In this document: positions 26,701-37,385 of the stretch, in pieces
How positions within the stretch are numbered: position 1 is the stretch's first letter
Layout of the letters: each line of letters opens with the position of its first letter
Source of the DNA: Brachionus plicatilis
Lineage: Eukaryota > Rotifera > Eurotatoria > Ploima > Brachionidae
Reading direction: 5' to 3'
DNA: 64,000 nucleotides
Assembly (NCBI GenBank): GCA_010279815.1
Contig: QEOQ01000204.1
Span: 1,665,006 to 1,729,005, forward strand
Notes under the pieces: model-generated
Databases searched by the model: none
Told to the model about the DNA's origin: nothing
The model's input: only the letters and a program-made list of their open reading frames with translations
Translations under genes and position numbers: made by a program

Positions 26701-29700
26701 ATCAATTAGGAGGTATAAACCACATAATAGAGATACAAGATTGCATATTTCTTTAGGGCTAATTACAGCTTTATATTCGTTTACTTGTCTAGTTACCAGC
26801 GATACTGAGTTTTTAGACCACACCTGATATATTTCTCACTAATATCAAGGAAGACACTACAAGTCTTTTTTTGAGCATAAAGCATTCACTGACTTTTTGA
26901 ATTAAAAAGAACAAGTTATCAGCTGTTCTTCTGTTTCAAAGGAAAGCTGACTGATCCTTGATTATGATGGAATTCTCCTCTAAGAACTTTTCTAGCCTAT
27001 TGATGACTATTGGCAAGATTTTTATTTCATGAATACATTTTTTACCTTAGATTTATAAAGTATTTTTTAAAGTAAATTTTATATATTTTTTTTTGGCATA
27101 TCAATAATACTTTTAATATTTTAATTCACTTAATTTTTTTTTTCAATTTTTTAATCATTATCCATTTATTGATAATCTTTTAATAATCAAAATACAAAGT
27201 TTGAATATATTTTTAAATATTTAGATTTATTTTGTTCAATGAAAAATTAATAATGAAAATAATTTTTAGTAGAAAAAAAAAATTAAGTGAATGAAAATAT
27301 TAAAAGTTTTATTTATATGTCAAAAAAAAATTTAATTTTTACTTTAAAAAATACTATATAAATCTAAGGTAAAAAATGTATTCATGAAACAAAAATCTTT
27401 CTAAAATTTTTCCATGTGAGCTCGTAGTGCTTACAGGCCTGTAATTGTAAGGGTCGCTAGGCAAGCCTTCCTTTTATGGGATCATCCTAATACAGGCTGT
27501 TTTTCATTTTTGTGGGGCTCTACCGAGAGTTAAACTTTAGTTAAATAGGGTTAGTAAATCATTTAACATAACATTTTATCAGGTATATTCTAAAGCATTA
27601 AGTTAGAGATTTTATCAAGACCAGGTGCCGATCTTTCGTTTGTCTTTTGGATGGCCCTTTTGAGCTCCGATAAAGATATGGGGTCAAAGTTAGAGGGCTC
27701 ATTGGACTTAAAAATTTCGGTATAGATTTCGATCTGGCTATTTTATTCTTGCTATTTTAAATGTGCTAATTTTAATTACCTGCTCTTATAGTACAGAGCC
27801 TAAAAAACATAGTTTAGAGCAGTCTGAGAAGGAAGGTATAATTATTTTGCGTTGGGAAAAAATCAATAAGTTTAAAGCAAATAAAGTTTTCAAATCAATA
27901 GTCTGGACTTAATTTTTTTTGAGATTTTTTAATTTTTAAATTCCTCTATGGCCTTAAAATAATACACGGCTAATTAAGTTTTTTCCATCCAAACCCTAGG
28001 CATGATGTTAAAAAAAGAATTTAAATTGCGTGCATTTCTATTCAAATTTCCTTTTTTGAATCCGAGCATCAAATTGAATTTGTTGGTCTTCTAATCGATA
28101 TGGCAGCAATTGTCGCCATCACTTAGTAANNNNNNNNNNNNNNNNNNNNNNNNNNNNNNNNNNTGGCTTAAAATAATTTATTGATTGAAAAAGAAATCAG
28201 TAGTAAAAATGATGAAGTATCGAGTAACGCCAGATTCGTCTGAAAAAAATGACGAGTCTGCCAGTTCCTTTGTTCTATCTTCCTTGTCAGGCGGTGAGAC
28301 CTCATCGGTTTCATCCAGCTCGTCTACTAGATCTTTATACAAAATTAAGAGACGAGCTAAAAAATGTATGAATTTCTATTGAGCTAAATATTTTTTTTTT
28401 CAATTTTTTTTACTAAATAGCGAATACTAAAGAGTCAACTTACGAGTGCAATAACACGACAACTAGAGTTGAAAATTTCGAGGAATATAAAGAATTTAGA
28501 ACAATTAACTCTAATTTAAAACAAGTAATTTTAAGATTCTTTTAAAATGCTTTTATTTCAATTTAAAAATTTTAAAAGGCTAATGGGCTTTTGTTTAATA
28601 AATCCAACCCTCCACAATCAAATAGTCAAAGCGTTAATTATGGTGAGTAATTTTTTTTGCAAATTATTTTTTTTTGTGAGGCAACCTTGTGGTTCAAACC
28701 GTTCATCATTCAAGAATAGTTAATTGAAAAAACCTGATCTATTTTTTGAAAATATTTTAATTTTCGATAAAAATTTCTTCTTTAAAAAAACTTTGAAATT
28801 TCCGAGGAGGTTACAGCATTGAAAGCGATAATTTGTGAATAATTGATTTAAAATTAAATTCTAGTTGAGTTATCATCGGCAAAAATTTTTGTGATGTTTA
28901 TTCAACGTAGAAAATTATTATTATTTCTGTTCAAATAAATACAAATCGTTAAGAGTTGGGATATTTTTAATACGATTTATTTATTCACTCTAAATTTTTA
29001 AAATTAGAGGACCCAAAAATATAATTTCGATGATTTAATAAAAATTTTGTTCACTTTAATTAAAAGTTTTTACTGCGTTAATATTTAATTTTCAGAGTTT
29101 AAGTATGTAAATATTTTACTTTTAATTTTTGGTCTTCTATTTAGAAAAAATAAATTAGCTGAATTTTTTAATTAATTCTAAATGCATAAAAATATATATT
29201 AAATTTTTATTGTTCATTTTATTTAAAGTGATTTTTTTATAGCTTTTTTTATCATTTCTTTTAAAAAGCCATTTTATTTCTAAAAGTATGTTTAATTTAA
29301 TAAAAAAGGTGTTAAAATTAAATTTAAAAAAAATTAAGATTAGGAATTAATTATTTTTTTAAAATTTTTTCAAGAAAGATAGAACAAATTAAATTTTAAT
29401 TAAATAAAAAATACTGTTTTAATATCTAACAACTTAGAGTTAATATTTTTTACTAATGGCACATTTATAATTTATTTTGTTAATAACAATATTAATCATT
29501 TTATATTTGCCTAATTTGTTTTAAGATTGATTATTTTTATTTATTCTTAGCAATTAAATTTTAGAGTAAAAAAAGGTAAATTTTCACCATCTTTTTTATC
29601 CTCTAAGTTCAGCAATTTTTTTTAATTAATATTCAACAAATGATGCCATAATTTTTTAAATAGATTTCATTTTTTTTTAATATTTTTTAAAATTGAGATA

Positions 29701-32700
29701 CCTAAAATCTTAAATTTTGTTCTAAAATTTTTTTCTTATAATTAGTTAATGTGAAATATTTCGTAAGAATTTTTTTTTGATCTGGAAATTGTATGGTTTT
29801 TTTATTTTTTTTAAATTCTAGTAATCATATTTAAAAAAAATAATTATTGTAGGTTAGATTCATGATTTAAGCCATAATAATTGTAAAAACCAGCTCATAT
29901 TTCTTGTTTATTATTGTCTTAAATTAACCTCATTGGGTTAGTTTATTTTTCATATTTGTTTCAGATTAATTTGCATCAAGAAATTCAATTTTTTTATACT
30001 TTTACACTGAGAAATTTAACTGATTTAAAAAAAAAATTCACTTGATAAAAGAAAATTTTAAACAATTTTTATACAGACCTTTAGATAAACTTTGTTAGGC
30101 GATCATTTATCTGCATCAAAACTAAATTTAAACTGATTAAATTGGTTATCAGAAAATCTTAAAATTGACTTCACAACCAAGTCTTCAAAAAGATAAATTT
30201 TGTCTATTTACAAGCGTAAATTTTATCCAGAATGTTGAGATAAAAAAAAAAAAAAAACACTTTTTTGTTTTATAAAAAAATATTATCTCGAACAGAAATC
30301 TAAACTCTTGGTTCGATTTTGTCTAGTTTAAACAATTCAAATCACATGTTTTGTGAGTGAAAAAAACAAATTCAATTTTTCAAAAGTTGCCAATTTAAAA
30401 AAATAAACTGAACTGAACGAAAACATTGTTTTAATAGATAGAAACTAGCACCTTTACAACAATAATATTCTTGATTTCATTTTTTTTTCTTTTGACAGGT
30501 TATGTAACCCACTTGAAAAGTGACTCGCAAAATAATATCAGTTGAATTAGGTATCAGTTTAGTTTATGAAAAAAAAAATGCTAAATCCTAGAACAAAGCC
30601 CCGTATGTCCTCTTGTTTGGGTACAACTTTTTGCTAAATTAAACCAAAAAACTTCTTGATAAATGAACAAACTTTTGAAAAATTTTCTATTTTTTATTTT
30701 AGCGAGTGAACGGCGCAGCAAAACGCCCAACATACTTCAGTCCAGCTCTAGCAACGCGAACCTGCAGAACAACTTTAAACAAAGTGGAGCGAATCCGCCA
30801 CAACTGCGCTCAAAAACACCGACCACAGACCGCGTCCTCTTTCAGCATACCTTGTACGATTCAGGGCCAAAGGCCGCGCACACTCTGACCAACGACTACA
30901 TTTACCTCAATGGTCAATCAAGCAACAAAAGTGTCAACGATCTTTACTCGACTGTAAACCGCAAGCCATTTGACCAAATTGACGCCCAAAAGCACATACC
31001 AATCTACGACTCGACCACAAATCTACAGCACCAACGAGTCCAGCAAAATTTGAACAAATTTCAACAAATTCAGAACAGCCAAAAAATGAACCCACTGATT
31101 TCCAATCGAAGCAAAACGCCAGGACCAGACATGATCTATTTTCGCAACAATTCGTCATCAAACGAAAATTTCAACCCTTATTCCAACTACGCCATCTCTT
31201 CCAAACTAGTCTCTCCAAATGTGAACACACTTGCCAATCGGTCCAAGACACCCACTGCAGACATGATGTACTATCCATCCAAAGCGAGCATTCACCAGCC
31301 GATGCGCCAGTCTTTCAACTTCATGGACTATCAGAATGAAGTGGAAAATGAGTTTGTCGAGTGTACCAATGAAGACTTGATTAGTCTGTTTAATAGAATG
31401 GACAAGAACTCGATTAGCATAACCAATGATGTAGATGGAAGCAATTACTTGGAAATGAGCATAGATCTGGCTCGGCAAGAGTCCGGATTCGGCTTTAGAA
31501 TAGTGGGGGGCGAAGAGGAGGGATCACAGGTAGCAGTGGGGTACATTGTTCAAGGCGGTGCGGCTCATCTGGATAACCGCATAAGACCCAATGATGAAAT
31601 TGTGATGATAGACAACCAGTGTGTCCTGGGTGCTACGCACAGGCGAGTTGTTCAGTTGATGACCATTGCTGGCCTCAATCGGCGCGTTAAACTGATGATT
31701 AGAAGAAAAATATCCCAGCAGCAATACCAAATGTTGATTAGTATGCAGCAGCAGAGGTCGAGACCGGCGGCCAACAGTAATTCGCCTTTGGGTCAAAAAT
31801 ATCCATTCACTATTACTTTGTTCCGCAATGGAAATGAAGGCTTTGGATTTGTTATCATTTCGACCATGAATAAAAATGGACCCTCTATCGGTAAGTTTGA
31901 GAAAATGCTTTTTTTTTTTTTGATTAATATGAAATAAAATTTGTTAATATTGACCAGTTTCTATGTCCAGATCACCTTGGATTGGTAAGACTAGTGCTGA
32001 ACGAGTGGTTTTCATTTTGATTCTTGTTAATTGAGTAATAAATTAAAAGTAAAAAAAAAAAAGAAAAATTATGGGACTGATTTAGTTTATTGGAATTTTT
32101 TTTATCGAAAATTTTCATACAAAAAAATTGACACTTTTATAGAATTTATTTATTTATTTTTTTTCTGTACCGAGTTAGGGCTCCTTAAGAATAAATTATT
32201 AAATAAAAAATCAAAATAAAGTTAGATAAATTAAAATAAAATTTAAACAAAGTTAAAAAGGCAAAAATTGAAATAGGGTGTTACATGTGACACATGTTTA
32301 CATAGTTGAAGCTTCAGGAAAAAAAGAGGAAATAGCAAAGTAGCAATTACACAATGGAGTTGGGTATTCGATATATCATGATTCGAAACCTTCTTTGTAT
32401 TCCTCCACCAGTCTGACAACCAATGGAATGGAATGACTCAGTCCTGTCCCAACATATCTCTCACTCAACTCAAAAAGCCGATTCGAGACTGTTAGCAATT
32501 TAAGCTTATTAAAAGCCTCATGATGCACGATGTTGGAGCGAGTATCATATTTTGGCATTGTGAATTTTGGTACAAAAAACAAAAATAAAATATTGAAAAT
32601 TCCAAAGCTAAAGTTCTGAAGGACCAAAACATGTTCTGTAAATTGTAGCAACTGATACATCCTTTGTACCACCACTTAAACTTGAATTAGATTTTTAATA

Positions 32701-35700
32701 TAATGAAGTATCCCAAATTTACTGTTTTCTGACTTTTCAGAATCAGTATATTGGTGGTACAAAGGATGTATCAGTTGCTACAATTTACAGAACATGTTTT
32801 GGTCTTTCAAAACTTAAGCTTTGGAATATGTAATATTTTACTTTAGTTTTTTTGTACCAAATTTCACAATGCCTCATATTTTAACTTAAGAATAGGTCTG
32901 AATGCTGTATTCTGAATTGCTTGAAGTTTTTTGATATGATTTTCTGAAAATGAATTTAAGCAAAGAAAAGAATAGTCTAAGATTGATCCGACTAAAGATT
33001 TATATAAATTTCCTAGTGTGTTTTGATTGAGACCCCATTTTTTGTTTGACAATATCTTAGTAATATTTAGTCCTTTATTGCAGCATTCTTTAATTTTGTC
33101 TTCCAGAATATTAAAATTTAACTTAGAATCAAATTTAATACCAAGAACTTGATTTCTTTTCGGCACACTATTCTATTTCCATAAATTTTTAAGTTAAGAT
33201 TATCACTCTCTTTTTTGTACTTAGAAAAGACTACTGAACAAGACTTTTCAACTGATATCTTCATTTTCCACTTAATAAGCCATTGCTTTAGTTCGTTGGT
33301 GTATTTATTTATATTTTTTTATGTTAGAAAATAAAATTCAAAAAAATTTTAAGTGAAAAAAAAAGTTTAAAATTAGGACAAAAATTAAAGTTTGAGTAAT
33401 TTCAGAAGATAATTCAAATTTGATATGTTTAATTTTCAAACTCAAGATAAATGAATAGAGACTTAAGGATTTATCACGTAATAGAAAATAAAACAGAAAT
33501 AAAATTTGCTAAAATTACGAAAAATAATTTTTTGGCTCTTTATTTTAAGTGATGCAATCAGAAATTTGAATACAAAAATAATAAATTTTCGAAAGAAATA
33601 TAGGCATATAATAAATATTATATAATCTACGTTTTTTAAAACTGATGAAAAGATGAATTGGAAAAATCTAGATACGAAAATTAGATTTGGATGATAATTT
33701 GAACTAATGAATTACTCCAATTTAAAAAAACATGTTTAGACTTTAATGAAAAAAAGTTATTAAGATTTTGTTAAATTTTTTGAATTTAATTAAAAAAACG
33801 TATTATAAAGTTTAATCAGTTTTAAATATTAGGCATTGTTATACAAATAAAGCTTTAAAAAATACAATATTTCCACTCTAGTGACATGTACCAAGATCTG
33901 TATGTTTTATTTAGCCAACTTTGACTTATTAATCAGCAAAAAAAAAAATTCTAATAAATTTTACGGACTATGAGGATTATTGTTCAAATTAGCAAATAAC
34001 TATTTATATGAATAATAAATTTATTTATTTGTTTTTCTGTGCAGAGCTGGAGCTCTTTTAGATTAAAAAAAATGAAAAAAATAAAGCTAAATAAATTAAA
34101 ATATAACATAAAAGAAAATTAAAATAAACAAATTGTAAAAGTAGTAATTACAAACTCTGTAATCCAAACATGAGGGTTCAAACGAAGACTGTTGCCATTC
34201 GGACAATCCCGGGATTTTTTCCATATTTTCCATATATAAAAAAAAAATTTAAGTTTTATTTGTATTTAATCTCTTTTTTCCAGGCTATTTGAATGGAAAA
34301 ATATAAATTATTGGAGATATATAAAAGAAATTGTCTGGATTGTGTAAAACTGAGTATTAAACATAGCAAAATTATAAAAAATCCCAAAAAAATATTAAAA
34401 ATTAGTTCAGTTAATACAACTAGATTCTTAAAATCTTTGCGGTCATAAAGTTAGCGCTAAAAAATTAAAGCAAAGCAGAATAAAAAACAAAATAAATTGA
34501 TAAATTTGGTATTTTGAAATTCAAAGACAAATTAAACAAAAAACCCTCCTTTTTTGATGAATTAAAATTAAAGTTAATAAAATATACTTAAAAAAATACT
34601 GCAAAGCGCAAAATACTTTGCTGCAACTTTTTTTCCTAAAAAAAAAATTTTCTCATGTTTTAATAAGACAAAAAATAAAATACCAATTTAATTAAGATTT
34701 AAATTAATTATTGGTTTAATTTACAAAAAAAAAAAAGAAAATAATGATTTTATTTAAAGTTAAAAAGGTGCAGCAAAGTATTTTGCGCTTTTTTTGCAGT
34801 ATTTTTTTAAGTATATTTTATTAACTTTAATTTTAATTCACCAAAAAAGCAAGAATTTTTGTTCAATTTGTATTTGAATTTCACAATACCGACCAATTTA
34901 GCATAAAAATCAAAAAAATATTTTTATTTATTCAAAAAAAAAGTTTGAGTTAAAAATTCAATTTAAAGTAAATTCTAAGAATCCAAACATAGCACTAAAT
35001 AAAATTGAAATAGTGAAAAAAAATTACTTAATTAACAAGAAGTTTTTTGTTACCTTATGATAGTTGACATAGAAAAAATCGGGTGTTATCTGCATGAAAA
35101 AGCTCATTAGACTAAATAAAACTTGATCAATTTACATTTTATTTAGGCAAAATTGTGGAGAACAGTCCAGCTGAACGATGCAAACGATTGAATGTGGGTG
35201 ACAAAATATTGGCCGTAAATGGCATAAATATAACCCAAATGAGTCATATTGACATAGTTAAATTGATCAAAGAATCTGGAAATTCTATTACTCTGACCAT
35301 TGGATCTGGCACGGATAATCAAAATTATTCGAACGAACCAAAACAATTGATGCAGTCTGACTCAGTGATAACCAATGTTGGAAGCATGAAAATGGAACAA
35401 AACTATCCAAGTCCCCAGTTCATCACTTCTCCAAGTCCAGGAAGACCTACCAAAGCAATAATAAACCAAAACGAATTTCACGTCATTGAGCTTAGGAAAC
35501 AGCAATCGGGAGGCTTTGGTTTTAGCATCAGAGGCGGAAAAGAATTCAATATTCCTTTGTTCGTTCTGAAGCTAGCCGATTATGGTCCAGCAGCTCTTGA
35601 CGGTCGGCTCCAAGTTGGCGACCAAATACTAGAAATAAATGGACACGAAGCATTCTCAATGACGCATAGTGAAGCTATTGAAATAATTAAATCTGGTGGA

Positions 35701-35988
35701 AATGCGGTTAACTTGGTAATTAGAAGAACCGGAATGCCTCCGCCATCAATCACAGACATAATCGCTGCCAATTCAACTGCCACTGTCGTGTCTGCTCAGC
35801 AGCAAGCTCAACCACAGCTTGTTCCATCGGTTTCCACAAACAATTTATCCAGCGATTTAAATTCAACTCATTTAAGACCAAAGTCACCCTATTTAAATCA
35901 GTCCTACCAAGTTCAATCGCAGCCTCAAGTTCAACATCAAGTTAAGCATTTCAGCTCTTCTGGCACTCTGATAAATAGAAATTTTTAA
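13946..35988 (+). CDS. MAGI: MAGI-type membrane-associated guanylate kinase scaffold (9 exons)
   Basis: Scaffold protein of cell junctions: PDZ domains bind C-termini of membrane proteins, and the guanylate kinase-like (GK) and WW domains bind other partners. Reconstructed exons: 13946-14723, 21160-21387, 21446-21512, 24644-25611, 28201-28365, 28421-28524, 28579-28642, 30703-31890, 35147-35988. All junctions are GT..AG, all phases agree, and the total is 4404 nt (1467 aa). Domain order: divergent PDZ0 (about 53-130), GK (about 140-220), WW (about 339-371), PDZ1 (about 411-495), PDZ2 (about 583-660), PDZ3 (about 1041-1127), PDZ4 (about 1157-1240, split by the last intron), PDZ5 (about 1296-1380). 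This is the 'inverted' MAGUK order. The usual first WW domain was not found. A gap at 28130-28163 could hide sequence in one intron. Start chosen at the first ATG of the GC-richer exon. Confidence 0.93.
14934..15691. mobile_element. hAT-like foldback element with GGGTCT ends and 8-bp TSD
   Basis: Two arms of over 300 bases are inverted copies of each other, starting gggtctggtcaaa and ending tttgaccagaccc. The element is flanked by a perfect 8-bp direct repeat gatttttt (14926-14933 and 15692-15699), the TSD length of hAT transposons. No transposase is encoded. It shares its GGGTCT terminus with the element at 61574-62389. Confidence 0.85.
16109..16380. mobile_element. aagtc-rich TIR MITE, long form
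   Basis: The ends are inverted repeats cagacttgtttataagtcaca / cttgtgacttataaacaag. The interior is nearly the same as the copy at 44216-44503 (shared gaccagttgaaagaattttt, ggttacattaacagaccaca, cagccaggaatttggaagc). The target-site duplication is degraded here. Confidence 0.8.
16785..17110 (-). pseudogene. Decayed ORF with CxxC motif and AT-hook
   Basis: One minus-strand frame reads WHKVKVFTNKTELEAFF, HRNISKVDGSQTLRCNECQ, then basic sequence and KTKPGRPPKVR before TGA at 16787-16785. It is interrupted by three in-frame stops, each one substitution from sense. RCNEC suggests part of a zinc-binding domain and KPGRPPK is an AT-hook. It lies antisense in a MAGI intron without introns of its own. 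A processed pseudogene or transposon-derived gene fits; I do not recognise the parent. Confidence 0.55.
17933..18013. mobile_element. aagtc-rich TIR MITE, short degraded copy
   Basis: The left end gtttaaaagtcacatg and the right end ggacttaaaaacaactctg match the family termini. No TSD is preserved. Confidence 0.6.
19533..19713. mobile_element. aagtc-rich TIR MITE with imperfect 8-bp TSD
   Basis: Begins cagagttttttaaaagtcacaag and ends gggacttttagacaactcta in inverted orientation. Flanks gtttaatt (19525-19532) and atttaatt (19714-19721) match at 7 of 8 bases. The interior contains mirrored aagtccggactt / aagtccgaacttggactt blocks. Confidence 0.7.
21160..21512 (+). CDS. MAGI: MAGI exons 2-3: acidic linker and WW domain
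   Basis: Exon 2 (21160-21387) encodes an acidic, Asn/Gln-rich linker. Exon 3 (21446-21512) encodes GVEVIPYGWEKVEDPEYGTFYI, the first half of a WW domain. The second half, DHINKQTTYENP, lies at the start of exon 4. The sequence matches MAGI WW2 (GWEKIEDP.YG.YYVDHIN..TQYENP) rather than WW1. Intron 21388-21445 is 58 bp. Confidence 0.9.
21513..24643. other. MAGI intron 3, AT-rich
   Basis: A 3.1-kb intron. It holds a small hairpin (caacatggt / accatgttg at 21669-21693), a fragment of the aagtc-rich MITE (24076-24135) and an unconvincing Lys/Ile-rich open frame at 22850-23044. Nothing else is recognisable. Confidence 0.6.
24076..24135. mobile_element. Fragment of aagtc-rich MITE
   Basis: Carries aagtccggacttggactt and aagtctttgacttctaaacc, matching family interior and end motifs. 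Both termini are incomplete. Confidence 0.4.
24644..25611 (+). CDS. MAGI: MAGI exon 4: end of WW, PDZ1 and PDZ2
   Basis: The acceptor tttaaag completes the Asp codon begun in exon 3. PDZ1 has the carboxylate-binding loop NGFGFTI and the conserved GAAARDGKLRQGD...VN...VLGYTHQDVV block. PDZ2 has KGFGFTI but a degenerate middle: an insert-like HQKVKQILDKERC replaces the usual Gly-rich turn. NDILLEIN...V.....NQVVEVLK then completes it. The exon ends in phase 1 before gtattt. Confidence 0.93.
26522..27735 (-). pseudogene. LINE reverse-transcriptase remnant in MAGI intron
   Basis: The minus-strand translation shows the N-terminal RT blocks of a non-LTR element: FDPISLSELKRAIQKT, SAPGLDKISN, a MIP.K-type strand, YNYRPVS, KILER, then RLEKFLEENSIIIKDQSAF and TADNLFFLIQK. 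Stops and frameshifts make it dead. A copy of the family terminal hairpin (gagcc..ggctccttcag) lies at the downstream end, 26530-26552. The element is interrupted inside the KILER/NRLEKF region by the foldback insertion at 27015-27399. Confidence 0.85.
27015..27399. mobile_element. Palindromic MITE nested in LINE
   Basis: Inverted arms of roughly 130 bases (agatttttatttcatgaatac... / ...gtattcatgaaacaaaaatct) interrupt the LINE reverse transcriptase reading frame, so this insertion is younger than the LINE copy. The interior is AT-rich without an ORF. Confidence 0.7.
28130..28163. other. Assembly gap (run of N)
   Basis: Short run of unknown bases 37 bp upstream of MAGI exon 5. Confidence 0.99.
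28201..28642 (+). CDS. MAGI: MAGI exons 5-7: Ser-rich and Asn-rich linker
   Basis: Three small exons (28201-28365, 28421-28524, 28579-28642) separated by introns of 55 and 54 bp. They encode a linker between PDZ2 and PDZ3: a Ser/Glu-rich stretch, a basic KIKRRAKK patch and an Asn/Gln-rich stretch. No domain is visible. They were placed by open frame, splice signals and phases (1-1-0-1) that join exon 4 to exon 8. The first acceptor (aaatcag) sits close to the gap and is the least certain. Confidence 0.7.
28643..30702. other. MAGI intron 7, AT-rich
   Basis: A 2.06-kb intron starting gtgagt. Very AT-rich, without recognisable repeats or ORFs. Confidence 0.6.
30703..31890 (+). CDS. MAGI: MAGI exon 8: RSKTP repeats, PDZ3 and start of PDZ4
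   Basis: The first two thirds is a disordered, Asn/Gln/Ser-rich region with four copies of RSKTP (contexts RRSKTPN, RSKTPTTD, RSKTPGPDM, RSKTPTADM), each a potential proline-directed phosphorylation site. PDZ3 follows with SGFGFRIVGG, GGAAHLDNRIRPNDEI and VLGATHRRVV. PDZ4 begins with EGFGFVI and is continued in exon 9. The donor is gtaagt. Confidence 0.93.
32143..33312 (-). pseudogene. 5'-truncated LINE ORF2 fragment with intact 3' end
   Basis: Read on the minus strand from 33312, it encodes the post-catalytic part of a non-LTR reverse transcriptase: a LKQWLIKWKMKIS.EKS block, a LGIKFDSKLNF block, LSNKKWGLNQNTLGNLYKSL, ILDYSFLCLNSFSE and IKKLQAIQNTA. After a MITE insertion (32554-32873) it resumes with THSNIVH.EAFNKLK and FELSERYVGTGLSHSIPLVV up to the stop at about 32376. 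The 3' UTR and terminal hairpin (32150-32195) follow. It is closely similar to the + strand copy at 41590-42775. It cannot encode an active enzyme because the catalytic motifs lie upstream of the truncation. Confidence 0.9.
32554..32873. mobile_element. MITE with 9-bp TSD nested in LINE (MULE-like)
   Basis: Inverted ends ggcattgtgaattttggtac / gtaccaaatttcacaatgcc with long mirrored inner arms (catcctttgtaccacca / tggtggtacaaaggatg). It is flanked by a perfect 9-bp duplication tcatatttt (32545-32553 and 32874-32882). The uninterrupted site is visible in the paralogous LINE copy at about 42300-42312, which confirms the boundaries. A 9-bp TSD is typical of Mutator-like elements. Confidence 0.92.
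34018..34062 (-). repeat. LINE 3'-end hairpin tail, reverse orientation
   Basis: Reads ttatttatttg...ctgtgcagagctggagctctttta on the + strand: the terminal hairpin with compensating-looking changes (gagct..agctc retained). No coding portion is attached. Confidence 0.55.
34500..34901. mobile_element. Inverted-repeat (foldback) element
   Basis: Arms of about 150 bases are inverted copies (taaagttaataaaatatactt..., gcgcaaaatactttgctgca... and complements). The outer ends are ttggtattttgaaattcaaa / tttgaatttcacaatacc. No ORF and no clear TSD. Confidence 0.75.
35147..35988 (+). CDS. MAGI: MAGI exon 9: rest of PDZ4, PDZ5 and C-terminus
   Basis: Continues PDZ4 (KIVENSPAERC..L.VGDKILAVNG....MSH.DIVKLIK). 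It then encodes PDZ5 with GGFGFSIRGG, GPAALDGRLQVGDQILEINGH and MTHSEAIEIIKSGG, all close to MAGI PDZ5. A Gln/Ser/Pro-rich tail ends in TAA at 35986-35988. An aataaa-type sequence follows within about 20 bases and could serve as the polyadenylation signal. Confidence 0.93.
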
Positions 35989-37385
35989 ATGTAAAAAATA
36001 AAAAGCCGTTTTCTTTATTTTAATCATATTAATTGTAAATAGTTATTCTTTTCTCTTTTTTTTTAACTGTTTTTGTACGATTTTTTGGTTTAATCAAAAT
36101 TGAGAGTAAATTATTAACATTATTGTTTATCTGCTTACTAAAACAAAGACTACTTGGAAACAAGAATCTATAAAGCTTAAAGCGGTTATTAGTGTTGGTT
36201 TGTATAAGCGGAATTTTTTTTTTTTCGATTAAATGTGGAGAAAATTAATTTTTTAATGATTAATTACAATTAAATAATTTTTTGATCTAGTTATATGATA
36301 GTTATTCAATTTTTCATTTGAAATTATTTTTTTTTTCTAAATAGTTATCTTAAAAATACAAAAAAATAAATAATAAAGTATTTTAAAAATAAATTTTTTT
36401 TTTTCATACTCCTATTTTTATCAGCATTTGCATTTATAATTTTTTATTCAAATCAAAGCATAGTGGTTATTTATTGGATTGGATTAATTAAATGAATTTT
36501 TAGAATTTTTTTTAATAATTTTTTGTTTAGTAGACAAGTGAAAATCAAATTTATTAATCATTTTAAAAATTTAAAATAATTTCAAGAAAAAAAATGGAAA
36601 AATTGTTAAATTAAATTTAGCTTAAAACTTATTCAGCTTTTTGTTCCTCCATAATAACTTAACTCTTTCTCTCAAATTGACTTTACCATGCTAATAAATT
36701 TTTAAACAAAAATTAATTAATTTCATTTTTATATTATATAACTATTAAATTTTTTTACTTTAATAAAAATTTTGGCTCCGTTTTTAGTAAAAATTTTCAA
36801 AATATAAAAATTCTTCATTTAAAATGTGCAAATTTCTCCAAATAGATTTAAAATGTGTTGCACTATTTTTTACAATTTAAGTTAATATTAAAAATTTTCT
36901 TTTTTACCTAAATTAAGGCAAAATTTTGTAAAAAAAGCGGTACACGGATTAATACCTTTTTTTAAACAAAATTTAAAAATAGAAATTTTTAAATTTTATT
37001 TTAAATTTAACCGATAGAATACTTTTTAATCGATTAAACACATGTTACGAAATCTTTAGGTTCAAACTTTTTAAATAATTTTCTAATCTTTGGTTTTAAA
37101 AGAAAGCCTTGTTAAATTTTTATTTTTAATGAATTTTTAAATTTTAACCTGTACTTTAATTAAATTTAACATTTATTTTTTGGTTTAAAAATAAAAAAAT
37201 CTCTGTCCGATAAGCACTTGCTTTAGACTAAAAATTAATTTATTCAAAAAAATTAAAATTAAGATGCGAATTGTTCATCGAGTTTTGAAAAAAATGCAAA
37301 AATTAAAAACAATTTTCATTCATTTAAATAAAGCTAAAGATTCTAAAATTGAATATTTGAATTTGATATTTTTTTCAAAACCAAT
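35989..37385. other. AT-rich intergenic spacer
   Basis: Between the MAGI stop and the BEN-like gene. AT-rich, no ORF or repeat recognised. It must contain the MAGI 3' UTR and the promoter of the next gene. Confidence 0.6.

Larger units (their letters stand above)
25612..28200. other. MAGI intron 4 with antisense LINE and assembly gap
   Basis: Contains a minus-strand LINE remnant (26522-27735) split by a palindromic element (27015-27399). The N run at 28130-28163 lies just before exon 5, so a small exon could be missing; the flanking phases do not require one. Confidence 0.7.
31891..35146. other. MAGI intron 8 with antisense LINE and foldbacks
   Basis: A 3.26-kb intron. It holds a minus-strand LINE copy (32143-33312) interrupted by a MITE (32554-32873), a solo LINE tail (34018-34062) and an inverted-repeat element (34500-34901). 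The rest is AT-rich without signal. Confidence 0.75.

Noticed and set aside
26629..26823. 64-codon minus ORF in the LINE remnant
   Set aside because: Reads through LINE RT sequence in a shifted frame; not an independent gene.
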